A DNA stretch of 18,404 nucleotides from contig JADZBT010000071.1 of assembly GCA_020851915.1 (NCBI GenBank), positions 1 to 18,404 of the forward strand, written 5' to 3'. This DNA comes from Alphaproteobacteria bacterium. GTDB taxonomy: Bacteria; Pseudomonadota; Alphaproteobacteria; Rickettsiales; RI-342. The position numbers were made by a program, and so were the translations under genes. Every line of letters begins with the position of its first letter. Positions within the stretch are counted from its first letter, which is position 1. Of this stretch, positions 5,956 to 13,254 are shown piece after piece. The notes under the pieces are model-generated. The model had not been told where the DNA came from and searched no databases. It saw nothing but the letters and a program-made list of their open reading frames with translations.

Positions 5956-8616
5956 ATGGCATCATCTGTTGCCGCCACAGCACAGGCATTTCCGGAGGGG
6001 AGCGGCGTCCGTGCCGCTGCTGCCGATGCCACGCCCATGATGCAGCAATATCTCGATATCAAGGCGGCGCATCCCGAGTACCTGCTGTTCTATCGCATGG
6101 GCGATTTCTACGAGATGTTCTTCGACGACGCAGTGCGTGCGGCAGAGGCGCTCGACATCGCGCTCACGCGCCGTGGCAAGCATAAGGGCGATGACATCCC
6201 AATGTGCGGTGTGCCCGCGCACAGTTATGAGGCCTACCTCGAAAAGCTTATCGAAAAAGGATTCCGCGTCGCCATCTGCGACCAGATGGAAGACCCGGCG
6301 GAAGCGAAGAAACGCGGTGCGAAGTCCGTCGTCAAACGTGGCGTCACGCGTATCGTCACGCCGGGCACGCTCATCGAGGACACGCTGTTAGAGGCGCGCA
6401 GCCATAATTACCTCGCCTGCATCGCGGGCAATCGCGGCGAGTTTGCGGTGGCGTGGCTCGATCTTTCCACGGGGGAGTTCCAAGTCGCGGCAGTGGCCGG
6501 GGATGCGTTGTCCGCCATGCTCGCGCGTATCGCGCCGGGAGAGATAGTGTTGCCGGAGCCGCTGGCGCACGATGCGGCATTCGCCGACTGGAAGGAGCAG
6601 CTCACGCCGTTCCCGCCGCAGGCATTCGATAGCGCGAAAGCGGAACGCCGCCTCAAGGAATTCTACCAGTTGGCGGCACTCGACAGTCTGGGCGGATTAT
6701 CGCGGGCGGAGCTCTCGGCCTGTGGCGCGCTCATCGATTATGTGGCGCTCACGCAGAAGGGGCTGCTGCCGCGCCTTGACCGCCCGCTGCGCGAGCTGAG
6801 CGATGCGGCGCTGCTCATCGACCCCGCGACGCGCCGCAACCTCGAACTCTTCACCACGCTGGCGGGGGACCGCAAGGGAAGTCTACTCGCCACTATCGAT
6901 TGCACGGTGACCAGCAGCGGCGCGCGGCTGCTCGCACAGCGCCTCGCCGCGCCGCTGGCCGATAGCGCCGCCATCGCCGCGCGGCAGGAGGAGGTGGCGT
7001 TCTTTCTCGCACAATCCGCGTTGCGCGATGCGTTGCGCGCGACGCTGAAAACGCTTCCCGATCTAGAGCGCGCGTTGTCGCGGCTCTGTCTGGGACGTGG
7101 GGGCCCGCGCGATCTGGGTGCGATACGCGATGGTCTGGCGGCGGCCAGTGTGTTGCGGCGGCAGTTGGATGCGGCGACACCACATCCTGCGGGGATAGCG
7201 GCGCTGACGCGAGGCCTGGGCGATCATGCGGAGTTGCGCGATCTGCTGGCGCGGGCGCTGAAACACGAGCTGGGCTTTCTTGCGCGCGATGGGAATTTCG
7301 TGGCCGATGGATTCCGCGCCGACCTCGATGAATACCGAAGGCTGCGCGACGAGAGCAAGCAGCTCATCGCCAATCTCCAGCAGCGTTACGCATCCGAAAC
7401 GGGCGTGGCGTCGCTGAAGGTGCGGCATAATAATATCCTGGGCTTCTATATCGAGGTCACCCAGGCGCATCAGAGCAAGATGCCCGCGCATTTCATCCAT
7501 CGCCAGACCATGGCGGGGAGCTTGCGTTATACGACCACGGAGCTGGCGGAACTGGAACGCAAGATCACCGAAGCGGCCGAACGTGCATTGGCGCTGGAGC
7601 TGGAGATATTCGAGAGTCTGTCACGCGCCGTGCAGGATGCTGCGGAAAATATCATCGTCACCGCGCGCGCGGCGGCCGCGCTCGACGTGGCGAGTGCGCT
7701 GGCGGAGCTGGCGCAGGATCGCCGCTGGTGTCGCCCGAAGGTGGATGCGAGCCTTGCGTTCCATATCGTGCAAGGACGGCATCCGGTGGTGGAGCAGAGC
7801 CTGAAAGCGCAGGCCGAGCACTTCGTCGCCAATGATTGCGACCTCGGGGACGCGCAACGGCTGTGGCTGCTTACCGGCCCCAACATGGCGGGTAAAAGTA
7901 CCTTTCTGCGCCAGAATGCGTTGATACTTTTACTCGCGCAGATGGGCAGTTATGTCCCGGCGGAGTCGGCGCATATAGGCGTCGCCGACCGGCTGTTCAG
8001 CCGCGTGGGCGCGGCGGATGATCTCGCGCGCGGACGCTCGACCTTCATGGTCGAGATGGTGGAAACGGCGACCATTCTGAATCAGGCGACCGGGCGTTCG
8101 CTGGTGATACTCGACGAGATCGGGCGCGGCACGGCGACGTTCGACGGACTCTCCATCGCCTGGGCGGTGACGGAGCAGTTGCATGAGGTGAATCAATCAC
8201 GCGCGCTGTTCGCCACGCATTACCACGAACTCACCGCGCTCGGCCAGACGCTGCCGAAACTCTCCTGCCATACCATGCGCGTGAAGGAGTGGCAGGGCGA
8301 TGTGGTGTTTCTGCATGAGGTCGCCGACGGCGCGGCGGATCGTTCTTACGGTATCCATGTGGCGAAGCTCGCGGGGCTGCCGGCGGCGGTCATCGAGCGC
8401 GCGCGCACGGTGCTTGCGAAACTGGAATCCGATGACGGCCATCGTGCGCTCAGGACGCTTGCGGATGATCTGCCGTTATTCTCGTTCTCGGAGAGTGCTG
8501 CGCCTGCGCCGGGCGCGTCTTCGGCGGTGGAGTCAGAACTCGCGGGCGTAAATCCCGACGAGCTCACGCCCAAAGAGGCGCTGGAGATTTTGTATCGGTT
8601 GAAGGCGGCGCTATAA
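5956..8616 (+). CDS. mutS: DNA mismatch repair protein MutS
   Basis: An 886-aa mismatch-recognition ATPase that starts repair after replication with MutL. The mismatch-reading Phe-x-Glu is present (Phe51, Glu53 in RMGDFYEMFFDDA). Connector, core and clamp domains follow, then the ATPase with Walker A TGPNMAGKST (640-649), Walker B LVILDE (716-721) with the following GRGTATFDG, and the switch THYHEL near 754. The C-terminal region holds DLPLF, similar to the beta-clamp-binding pentapeptide seen in other MutS proteins, and a final helical tetramerisation segment (ELTPKEALEILYRLKAAL). Length is normal. The ATG at 5956 is preferred: it follows GGGGAG (5940-5945) and the predicted transcript start. 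The longer reading from GTG 5827 adds 43 residues that do not resemble MutS, and ATG 5908 lacks a ribosome site. Confidence 0.97.
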   Translation: MASSVAATAQAFPEGSGVRAAAADATPMMQQYLDIKAAHPEYLLFYRMGDFYEMFFDDAVRAAEALDIALTRRGKHKGDDIPMCGVPAHSYEAYLEKLIEKGFRVAICDQMEDPAEAKKRGAKSVVKRGVTRIVTPGTLIEDTLLEARSHNYLACIAGNRGEFAVAWLDLSTGEFQVAAVAGDALSAMLARIAPGEIVLPEPLAHDAAFADWKEQLTPFPPQAFDSAKAERRLKEFYQLAALDSLGGLSRAELSACGALIDYVALTQKGLLPRLDRPLRELSDAALLIDPATRRNLELFTTLAGDRKGSLLATIDCTVTSSGARLLAQRLAAPLADSAAIAARQEEVAFFLAQSALRDALRATLKTLPDLERALSRLCLGRGGPRDLGAIRDGLAAASVLRRQLDAATPHPAGIAALTRGLGDHAELRDLLARALKHELGFLARDGNFVADGFRADLDEYRRLRDESKQLIANLQQRYASETGVASLKVRHNNILGFYIEVTQAHQSKMPAHFIHRQTMAGSLRYTTTELAELERKITEAAERALALELEIFESLSRAVQDAAENIIVTARAAAALDVASALAELAQDRRWCRPKVDASLAFHIVQGRHPVVEQSLKAQAEHFVANDCDLGDAQRLWLLTGPNMAGKSTFLRQNALILLLAQMGSYVPAESAHIGVADRLFSRVGAADDLARGRSTFMVEMVETATILNQATGRSLVILDEIGRGTATFDGLSIAWAVTEQLHEVNQSRALFATHYHELTALGQTLPKLSCHTMRVKEWQGDVVFLHEVADGAADRSYGIHVAKLAGLPAAVIERARTVLAKLESDDGHRALRTLADDLPLFSFSESAAPAPGASSAVESELAGVNPDELTPKEALEILYRLKAAL

Positions 8617-8629
8617 CGCGCCACCAAGC

Positions 8630-8710
8630 CGTCATCCTGCACGAAAGCGCAGGATCTCATGCTGCATGCTGAGAGGGATCCTGCGGTCGAGCCGCAGGAT
8701 GACGTTTTTT
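8630..8710 (+). terminator. Nested palindromic repeat copy B, acting as the mutS terminator
   Basis: Hairpin 1: ATCCTGC (8634-8640) with GCAGGAT (8649-8655). Hairpin 2: ATCCTGCGG (8678-8686) with CCGCAGGAT (8692-8700), loop TCGAG. Outer arms CGTCATCCTGC (8630-8640) and GCAGGATGACG (8694-8704) can pair over 11 bp instead. A small central CTCA/TGAG stem gives a three-armed shape. TTTTTT follows at 8705-8710, so this copy is a good terminator. It begins 13 nt after the mutS stop. Confidence 0.75.
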
Positions 8711-8716
8711 CTCCCT

Positions 8717-9196
8717 TTAGTTCCACACCACCGACGTTGACATCGTGGCCGAACAGCAGGGGTGTGGGTCGCACCCTTTGCCGTTGGGGTAGCCGCATTG
8801 CGGCTGGACGGCGTTCTCATAATGGAAATGTTTTCCCGAGCTGTGGGTGATGTCTACCGCGATGTGCGCGGGAGGTTTTGGCATCTGGATCATGTGGAAA
8901 GATTGGGCGTTCGCGGGCAGAGCGCAGCCGGATTCGCCGATGAGCACCGCGTCGCTGTCGCAGCGGGTGGTGCTGTCGCAGGAAGCGAATGGCAGGCGGC
9001 CTTCGCAGGTGATCCGCTGCCCATCCGCCGTGATGACGAAGCGGTAGGAACCCGCAGGCCATGTGCCGCCATCGAGGTTGAGCGCGAATCCTTCCTGACA
9101 CCACATCTGGGTGCAGGCGCGGCCTTCATCGGCGCGGGCAGGGTTGGCGATGAATGCTATCAGGATGGCGGTAAGAAAAATGATGCGATGATGCAT
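8717..9196 (-). CDS. Secreted Cys-rich hypothetical protein
   Basis: A 159-aa protein with a clear Sec signal peptide (MHHRIIFLTAILIAFIANPARA, cleavage near residue 22). The mature part has many Cys, suggesting disulfides in the periplasm or outside. Conserved-looking stretches are CQEGFALNLDGGTWPAGSYRFVITADG, ESGCALP and the end YPNGKGCDPHPCC. I recall similar unnamed small exported proteins in alphaproteobacteria (WPAGxYRF ... GCALP ... PNGxxC) but know of no function. The domain looks like a beta-sandwich by its alternating pattern; that is inference. The ATG at 9196 has AGGAGT six nt upstream, a strong start. It is convergent with mutS and downstream of the glycosyltransferase on the same strand, separated by a stem-loop. 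Confidence 0.75.
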   Translation of the reverse strand: MHHRIIFLTAILIAFIANPARADEGRACTQMWCQEGFALNLDGGTWPAGSYRFVITADGQRITCEGRLPFASCDSTTRCDSDAVLIGESGCALPANAQSFHMIQMPKPPAHIAVDITHSSGKHFHYENAVQPQCGYPNGKGCDPHPCCSATMSTSVVWN

Positions 9197-9244
9197 AAAT
9201 AACTCCTGTTGAAGCGATTATCTTGTACGGAGAGATCAGGCCCC

Positions 9245-9279
9245 TCACCCCGACCCTCTCCCCATGGGAGAGGGAGTGA
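9245..9279. repeat. Stem-loop of a widespread CCCTCTCCC type
   Basis: CCCTCTCCC (9254-9262) pairs with GGGAGAGGG (9266-9274) over 9 bp with a 3-nt loop. TCAC (9245-9248) and GTGA (9276-9279) extend it. It lies directly downstream of the glycosyltransferase stop on the minus strand. No T-run follows, so it is more likely a dispersed intergenic repeat that stabilises or ends the message than a textbook terminator. Confidence 0.55.
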
Positions 9280-9282
9280 TTC

Positions 9283-10254
9283 CTATATACCGCGTTTCCC
9301 TAATTTTACGGGGGACCAGATGAGTGCCTGCGCGATCTGCATGGTGGAGGCGCGGCGTTCTTCCTGAAGCCCGCGCCGCGAGCGCAGGAACGGGCCGATG
9401 CCGGAGAGCCCGTCGGCAAAGCCTTTGAGGGCGGCATTGAATACGCCGTCGGAGGAGGCTTTGAACAGCAGCAGACTTTGCAGCAGCGCGTGCACCGGCA
9501 GCAGCGGCCAGAAGAGCAGCGGCGGCATGTTCTTCACGAACAGCCACAGGCGGTTACGCATGCCGTGATAGGTGGAGAACGCGCTGCGCCGCCCGGTGAT
9601 GGCGGAGCCCACATGATGCACCACCGCGTCGCGCACCTGTATGCAGCGGCCGCCCGCCAGCCGGATGCGGAAGGCGAGATCGACATCCTCGCAATAACAG
9701 AAGAAGCGTTCGTCGAACCCGCCCGCGCGGTCGAACGCCTCGCGGCGATAAAGCGCGGCAGCGGCGCAGGGGGCGAATACCTCGACGTCGCCGCCGGGAG
9801 CGTCGGCGACCGGATGGCCGGAGCCGCCGCGCCAGGGGATGCCGCCCGCGAAATAATGATCGCCCGTCCCGTCGAGCAAATGCGGGTGCAGCGCGTCGAT
9901 CTGGGTGGAGCCGAACCTCGCAACATCTGGATAGCGCTCTGCCGCCGCCACGAGGGCGGCCAGCCAGCCCGGCGCGGCAAAGGCGTCGGGGTTGAGCAGG
10001 GCGATGAGGGGACTATCGGTCATCGCGGCGGCGCGGTTATTGGCGACCGCGAAGCCGGTGTTCGCACCCAGCAGCAGGGGTTCGAGGCGCGGATCGGCGG
10101 GGAGGCCCTCCATGGAGCCGTCGGTGGAGCCGTTATCGGCGAGAATGGCGCGGAAATCGCTGAAACTCTGAGCAAAAAGCGCCTCCAGACAGCGCGCGAG
10201 GTACTTCCCGGCATTGTAATTGACGATGATGACGGTGACGGGTGCGCTGGCCAT
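9283..10254 (-). CDS. Family 2 glycosyltransferase (rhamnosyltransferase-like)
   Basis: A 323-aa GT-A enzyme that probably moves a nucleotide-activated sugar to a cell-surface glycan. The N-terminus TVIIVNYNAGKYLARCLEAL (7-26) and ADNGSTDGS (39-47) form the nucleotide-sugar pocket. LLNPDA (86-91) takes the place of the metal-binding DxD, and FCYCEDVDLAFRIRLAGG (185-202) carries the acceptor-side Glu-Asp. A hydrophobic stretch near the end (LFVKNMPPLLFWPLLPVHALLQSLLLF) suggests membrane association. This layout resembles WbbL-type rhamnosyltransferases; the sugar cannot be read from sequence. The ATG at 10254 is chosen because it precedes the family's first strand. The open frame runs 26 codons further to a TTG at 10332, which would overlap a candidate rpmF promoter. 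The ribosome site is poor either way. Confidence 0.88.
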   Translation of the reverse strand: MASAPVTVIIVNYNAGKYLARCLEALFAQSFSDFRAILADNGSTDGSMEGLPADPRLEPLLLGANTGFAVANNRAAAMTDSPLIALLNPDAFAAPGWLAALVAAAERYPDVARFGSTQIDALHPHLLDGTGDHYFAGGIPWRGGSGHPVADAPGGDVEVFAPCAAAALYRREAFDRAGGFDERFFCYCEDVDLAFRIRLAGGRCIQVRDAVVHHVGSAITGRRSAFSTYHGMRNRLWLFVKNMPPLLFWPLLPVHALLQSLLLFKASSDGVFNAALKGFADGLSGIGPFLRSRRGLQEERRASTMQIAQALIWSPVKLGKRGI

Positions 10255-10321
10255 ATAAGAGGTAAATACCCTGTTTTTTGGCAAAAACCACGGAAAAATA
10301 GTAAAATCTCCGCTTCTGCGG

Positions 10322-10350
10322 TTGACGGGCAATGGTTTTTGGCGTATGGG
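10322..10350 (+). promoter_or_regulatory. Candidate upstream rpmF promoter (P1)
   Basis: TTGACG (10322-10327), 17-nt spacer, TATGGG (10345-10350). Good -35, weak -10. It would give a leader of about 105 nt. Confidence 0.35.
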
Positions 10351-10368
10351 TCTGCCCCTGTTTTTTTA

Positions 10369-10397
10369 TCGACTGTGAAACGAAACCGCAGTATATA
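10369..10397 (+). promoter_or_regulatory. Candidate proximal rpmF operon promoter (P2)
   Basis: TCGACT (10369-10374), 17-nt spacer, TATATA (10392-10397). The leader then holds a stem of CGCGCC (10409-10414) with GGCGCG (10431-10436) ahead of the ribosome site, a possible place for control of L32 synthesis. Confidence 0.5.
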
Positions 10398-10461
10398 AAA
10401 GCGGATGCCGCGCCGCGTGATGTGCGCGCAGGCGCGATAAGAGAGTATTTAGGAGGAATCC

Positions 10462-10641
10462 ATGGCTGTACCTAAGAGAAAAACATCGAAATCGAAGCGC
10501 AACATGCGCCGTTCGCACCACGCGCTCAAGGGCGTGACGCTGGTACAGAATTCGGTCACGGGCGAGCTGCACCTGCCGCACCACGTGTCGAAGGACGGAT
10601 ACTACAAAGGCCGCCAGATCGCGACCGACGGCAGCGTGTAA
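10462..10641 (+). CDS. rpmF: 50S ribosomal protein L32
   Basis: A 59-aa basic ribosomal protein of the large subunit. The N-terminus MAVPKRKTSKSKRNMRRSHH is diagnostic for L32 and the end DGYYKGRQ is typical of the alphaproteobacterial form. It lacks the Cys pairs of zinc-binding L32 types, so it is the zinc-independent form. AGGAGG at 10451-10456 lies 5 nt before the ATG, the best ribosome site in the window, as expected for a highly expressed gene. It heads the cluster with plsX and fabH, a linkage known in many bacteria. The DUF177 (YceD) gene that often precedes rpmF or plsX is absent; a divergent glycosyltransferase lies there. Confidence 0.95.
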   Translation: MAVPKRKTSKSKRNMRRSHHALKGVTLVQNSVTGELHLPHHVSKDGYYKGRQIATDGSV

Positions 10642-10668
10642 TCCACGCGAACGGGTGGGTAAACCGCC

Positions 10669-11760
10669 TTGTCCCAGAAACTTACCATCGCACTGGATGC
10701 CATGGGCGGTGACCATGCCCCGGAGTCCGTGCTGCACGGCGCGGCCGAGGCGCTTACCCGCCATGCCGGCCTGCATTTCCACCTGTTCGGTGACGAGGCG
10801 CGCATCGCGCCCGTACTCGAAGCACTCCCCGCATTGAAAGACGCCAGCACGCTGCATCATACCGCCCGCGTCATCGCGTCGGACGAGCAGCCGTCCGTGG
10901 CGCTGCGTAAGGGCAAGGATTCCAGCATGCGGCTCGCCATCGACTGCGTGCATGCGGGCAAGGCCGCCGCCGTGGTGTCGGCCGGGAATACCGGCGCGCT
11001 CATGGCCATGGCGAAGATCGTATTCCGCACACTGCCCGGCATCGACCGCCCGGCGATCGCCTCGTTCTTCCCGACGGAGGACGGCAAATGCGTGTTCCTC
11101 GACATGGGCGCCAATATCGAATGCGACGCGAAGCACCTGTTCCAGTTCGCCATCATGGGTGACGCGTTTGCGCGCGCGGTGCTGGGGCTGGAGGATCCCA
11201 GGATCGGCCTGCTCAATGTCGGCGAAGAGGACATGAAGGGCCATGAAGCGGTGAAAGAAGCTGCCGCCATGCTGAGGAATCCCGATCTGTCGCTCAATTT
11301 CCACGGCTTCGTCGAGGGCGACGACATCGCCGCCGGCACGGTCGACGTAGTGGTGACCGACGGGTTCACCGGCAATATCGTCATCAAGACCGCCGAGGGC
11401 GTCGCGCGCATGCTGGCGCACAAGGCCAAGGGCGCGCTGAAACACTCGCTGCTCGCCAAGCTGGGACTGCTGCTGGCGCTGCCCGCCATCCGCCGCATCA
11501 AGGATCATCTCAATCCTTCGCGCTATAATGGCGCGATGTTCCTGGGGCTCAACGGCATCGCGGTGAAAAGCCATGGCGGCGCGGATGCCGAAGGCTTCGC
11601 CAACGCCATCGGCGTCGCGGTCGAGATCGCCATGCACGGGCTGAACCGCAAGATCATCGAAGAATTGCAATCCACCAACGGCAGCATCATGGCCAACGGG
11701 AATGGCAGCAACAGCATCAGTCCGACCGACCCGGATACGTCCGGCATGGCGCTGGCATAG
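10669..11760 (+). CDS. plsX: Phosphate acyltransferase PlsX
   Basis: A 363-aa peripheral enzyme that makes acyl-phosphate from acyl-ACP, the donor for PlsY in phospholipid synthesis. The family start IALDAMGGDHAP (7-18), SAGNTGALMA, the DMGAN strand and VVTDGFTGNIVIKTAEG are all present. Start choice: an in-frame TAA at 10660-10662 and the conserved DAMGGD at residues 10-15 leave only the TTG at 10669, so translation begins at TTG with a weak GGGTGGG site. Upstream coupling to rpmF (27-nt gap) may help. The last 20 or so residues (NGNGSNSISPTDPDTSGMALA) are a low-complexity extension beyond the usual family end. Confidence 0.95.
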   Translation: MSQKLTIALDAMGGDHAPESVLHGAAEALTRHAGLHFHLFGDEARIAPVLEALPALKDASTLHHTARVIASDEQPSVALRKGKDSSMRLAIDCVHAGKAAAVVSAGNTGALMAMAKIVFRTLPGIDRPAIASFFPTEDGKCVFLDMGANIECDAKHLFQFAIMGDAFARAVLGLEDPRIGLLNVGEEDMKGHEAVKEAAAMLRNPDLSLNFHGFVEGDDIAAGTVDVVVTDGFTGNIVIKTAEGVARMLAHKAKGALKHSLLAKLGLLLALPAIRRIKDHLNPSRYNGAMFLGLNGIAVKSHGGADAEGFANAIGVAVEIAMHGLNRKIIEELQSTNGSIMANGNGSNSISPTDPDTSGMALA

Positions 11761-11772
11761 GGGTTGCGCGCC

Positions 11773-12735
11773 ATGATCCGATCGGTCATCACCGGCTGCG
11801 GCGCATACCTTCCGAAAAATCGCGTCACCAACGCGGATCTCGAAAAGACCATGGAAACCAGCGACGAGTGGATCGCCACGCGCACCGGCATCCGTGCGCG
11901 CCATATCGCGGCGGAGGGAGAGTTCACCTCCGACCTCGCGGCGCATGCGGCGAAAGCGGCGATGGACAACGCGGGCGTCGGCCCGGAAGATATAGATTTA
12001 ATTATCGTTGCGACTACCACGCCGGATGAAACATTACCCGCCACTGCGGTGCATGTGCAGCGCAAGCTGGGCATCACGCAAGGCGCGGCGTTCGACATGC
12101 AGGCGGCCTGTTCGGGATTCGTCTACGGGCTCTCCATCGCGGATAGTTTCCTGCGTGCGGGCACGGCGAAACGGGCGCTGGTCATCGGCGCGGAAACCTT
12201 CTCGCGCATCGTCGACTGGGAGGATCGCACCACCTGCGTGCTGTTCGGCGACGGCGCGGGCGCGGTCGTGGTCGAGGCGCAGGAGACGAGCGAGGACATC
12301 GGCATCCTCTACAGCAATATATTCTCCGATGGGCGCTATGCGGATATTTTGCGAACGGACGGTGGCGTATCCTCTACCCGCACCGCCGGACTATTACGCA
12401 TGGCGGGCAAGGAAGTGTTCCGCCACGCGGTGTCCAAGATGAGCGATTGCGTGGCGCAGGCACTGGCCACAAAAGGCATCGACAAGAGCACGGTCGACTG
12501 GGTCATCCCGCATCAGGCCAACCAGCGCATCATGGAGGCCATCGCCGACCGCATGGAGCTTCCACTGGAGAAAATCATCTCCACCATCGCGCTCCACGCC
12601 AACACGTCGGCGGCTTCCATCCCGCTGGCACTTTCTGTGGCGCTGGCCGACGGACGCGTCAAAAAAGGAAATTTATTAGCTTTACAGGCACTTGGGGCTG
12701 GACTTACCTGGGGTTCCTGTCTTATAAGATGGTAA
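11773..12735 (+). CDS. fabH: 3-oxoacyl-ACP synthase III (FabH)
   Basis: A 320-aa condensing enzyme that joins acetyl-CoA and malonyl-ACP to start fatty-acid synthesis. The catalytic triad is intact: Cys113 in QAACSGF, His247 in IPHQANQRI and Asn277 in HANTSAAS. The N-terminal TGCGAYLPKNRVTN and the C-terminal GAGLTWGSCLIRW are standard. The ATG at 11773 starts at the family's usual position, 12 nt after the plsX stop. AGGGG at 11759-11763 overlaps that stop codon, so translation is probably coupled. A TTG nine nt upstream is less likely. Confidence 0.97.
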   Translation: MIRSVITGCGAYLPKNRVTNADLEKTMETSDEWIATRTGIRARHIAAEGEFTSDLAAHAAKAAMDNAGVGPEDIDLIIVATTTPDETLPATAVHVQRKLGITQGAAFDMQAACSGFVYGLSIADSFLRAGTAKRALVIGAETFSRIVDWEDRTTCVLFGDGAGAVVVEAQETSEDIGILYSNIFSDGRYADILRTDGGVSSTRTAGLLRMAGKEVFRHAVSKMSDCVAQALATKGIDKSTVDWVIPHQANQRIMEAIADRMELPLEKIISTIALHANTSAASIPLALSVALADGRVKKGNLLALQALGAGLTWGSCLIRW

Positions 12736-12767
12736 GAGGCGTCGGCGGGATGTATCCGCGAGGCGTC
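12736..12767 (+). repeat. 8-bp direct repeat flanking a small stem, ihfA leader
   Basis: GAGGCGTC occurs at 12736-12743 and 12760-12767, exactly 24 nt apart. Between them a GCGG/CCGC stem with a bulge can form. It lies between the fabH stop and ihfA. It may be an operator or chance; no promoter is obvious. Confidence 0.25.
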
Positions 12768-12795
12768 CGGAGAGTGCAAAGAATGGGGACGGAAC

Positions 12796-13110
12796 ATGAG
12801 CGATAAGACACTGACACGCGCAGAACTCAACCAGGCGATCTACCGCGAAATCGGGTTGTCGCTGTCGGAATCGTCGGATCTGCTGGATTCGACGCTGGAG
12901 CAGATCATCCGCGCCCTTGAGGCCGGTGAGAGCGTGAAGCTGTCGTCGTTCGGCACTTTTTCCATCCGCTCCAAGCGCCAGCGCGTGGGCCGCAATCCCA
13001 AGACCGGCGTTGAAGTGCCGATCACGCCGCGCACGGTGGTGTCGTTCCACCCCTCCAACCTGCTGAAAGAGCGCATCAATAAAGCACTCAACGAGACTCC
13101 GACGGCGTGA
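12796..13110 (+). CDS. ihfA: Integration host factor subunit alpha
   Basis: A 104-aa nucleoid protein of the HU/IHF family that bends DNA as a heterodimer with IhfB. The N-terminal helices (LTRAELNQAIYREIGLSLSESSDLLDSTLEQI) and the saddle strand KLSSFGTFSIRSKRQRVGRNPKTGVEVPI are clear. Pro68 in the arm tip RNPKTG is the intercalating residue. LTRAEL at the start and position after fabH favour the alpha subunit over HU. The ribosome site GGGGACGGA before the ATG is moderate. A nested palindrome follows 3 nt after the stop, and no MerR-like gene follows, unlike the usual order. Confidence 0.93.
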   Translation: MSDKTLTRAELNQAIYREIGLSLSESSDLLDSTLEQIIRALEAGESVKLSSFGTFSIRSKRQRVGRNPKTGVEVPITPRTVVSFHPSNLLKERINKALNETPTA

Positions 13111-13113
13111 TTT

Positions 13114-13196
13114 CTGTCATCCCCGCTTTATGCGGGGATCCAGAGCCGCACACGCATCCGTTGCTTGAGACCCCCGCACTTCGGCGGGGGTGACAG
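13114..13196. repeat. Nested palindromic repeat copy C, after ihfA
   Basis: Hairpin 1: ATCCCCGC (13119-13126) with GCGGGGAT (13132-13139). Hairpin 2: CCCCCGC (13171-13177) with GCGGGGG (13184-13190), loop ACTTCG. Outer arms CTGTCATCCCCGC (13114-13126) and GCGGGGGTGACAG (13184-13196) can pair over 13 positions with one G-T. It resembles the widespread GTCATCCCCGC...GCGGGGATCC intergenic repeats of proteobacteria. It probably ends or protects the rpmF operon message; no T-run follows. Confidence 0.7.
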
Positions 13197-13218
13197 TGAT
13201 GGGAATCTGGCCCACCCC

Positions 13219-13248
13219 TTGACACCGCGCCCGCGCGCAGGTAACAAT
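13219..13248 (+). promoter_or_regulatory. Promoter of the rocD-rocF unit
   Basis: Consensus TTGACA (13219-13224), then TAACAA (13242-13247, 17-nt spacer) or AACAAT (13243-13248, 18 nt). Predicted start near 13255, leaving a leader of about 240 nt. Confidence 0.6.
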
Positions 13249-13254
13249 ACCCCC

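Noticed and set aside
10366..11946. A 526-codon minus-strand open frame opposite rpmF and plsX
   Set aside because: It covers three features with strong plus-strand evidence, including the rpmF promoter, and has no family resemblance.
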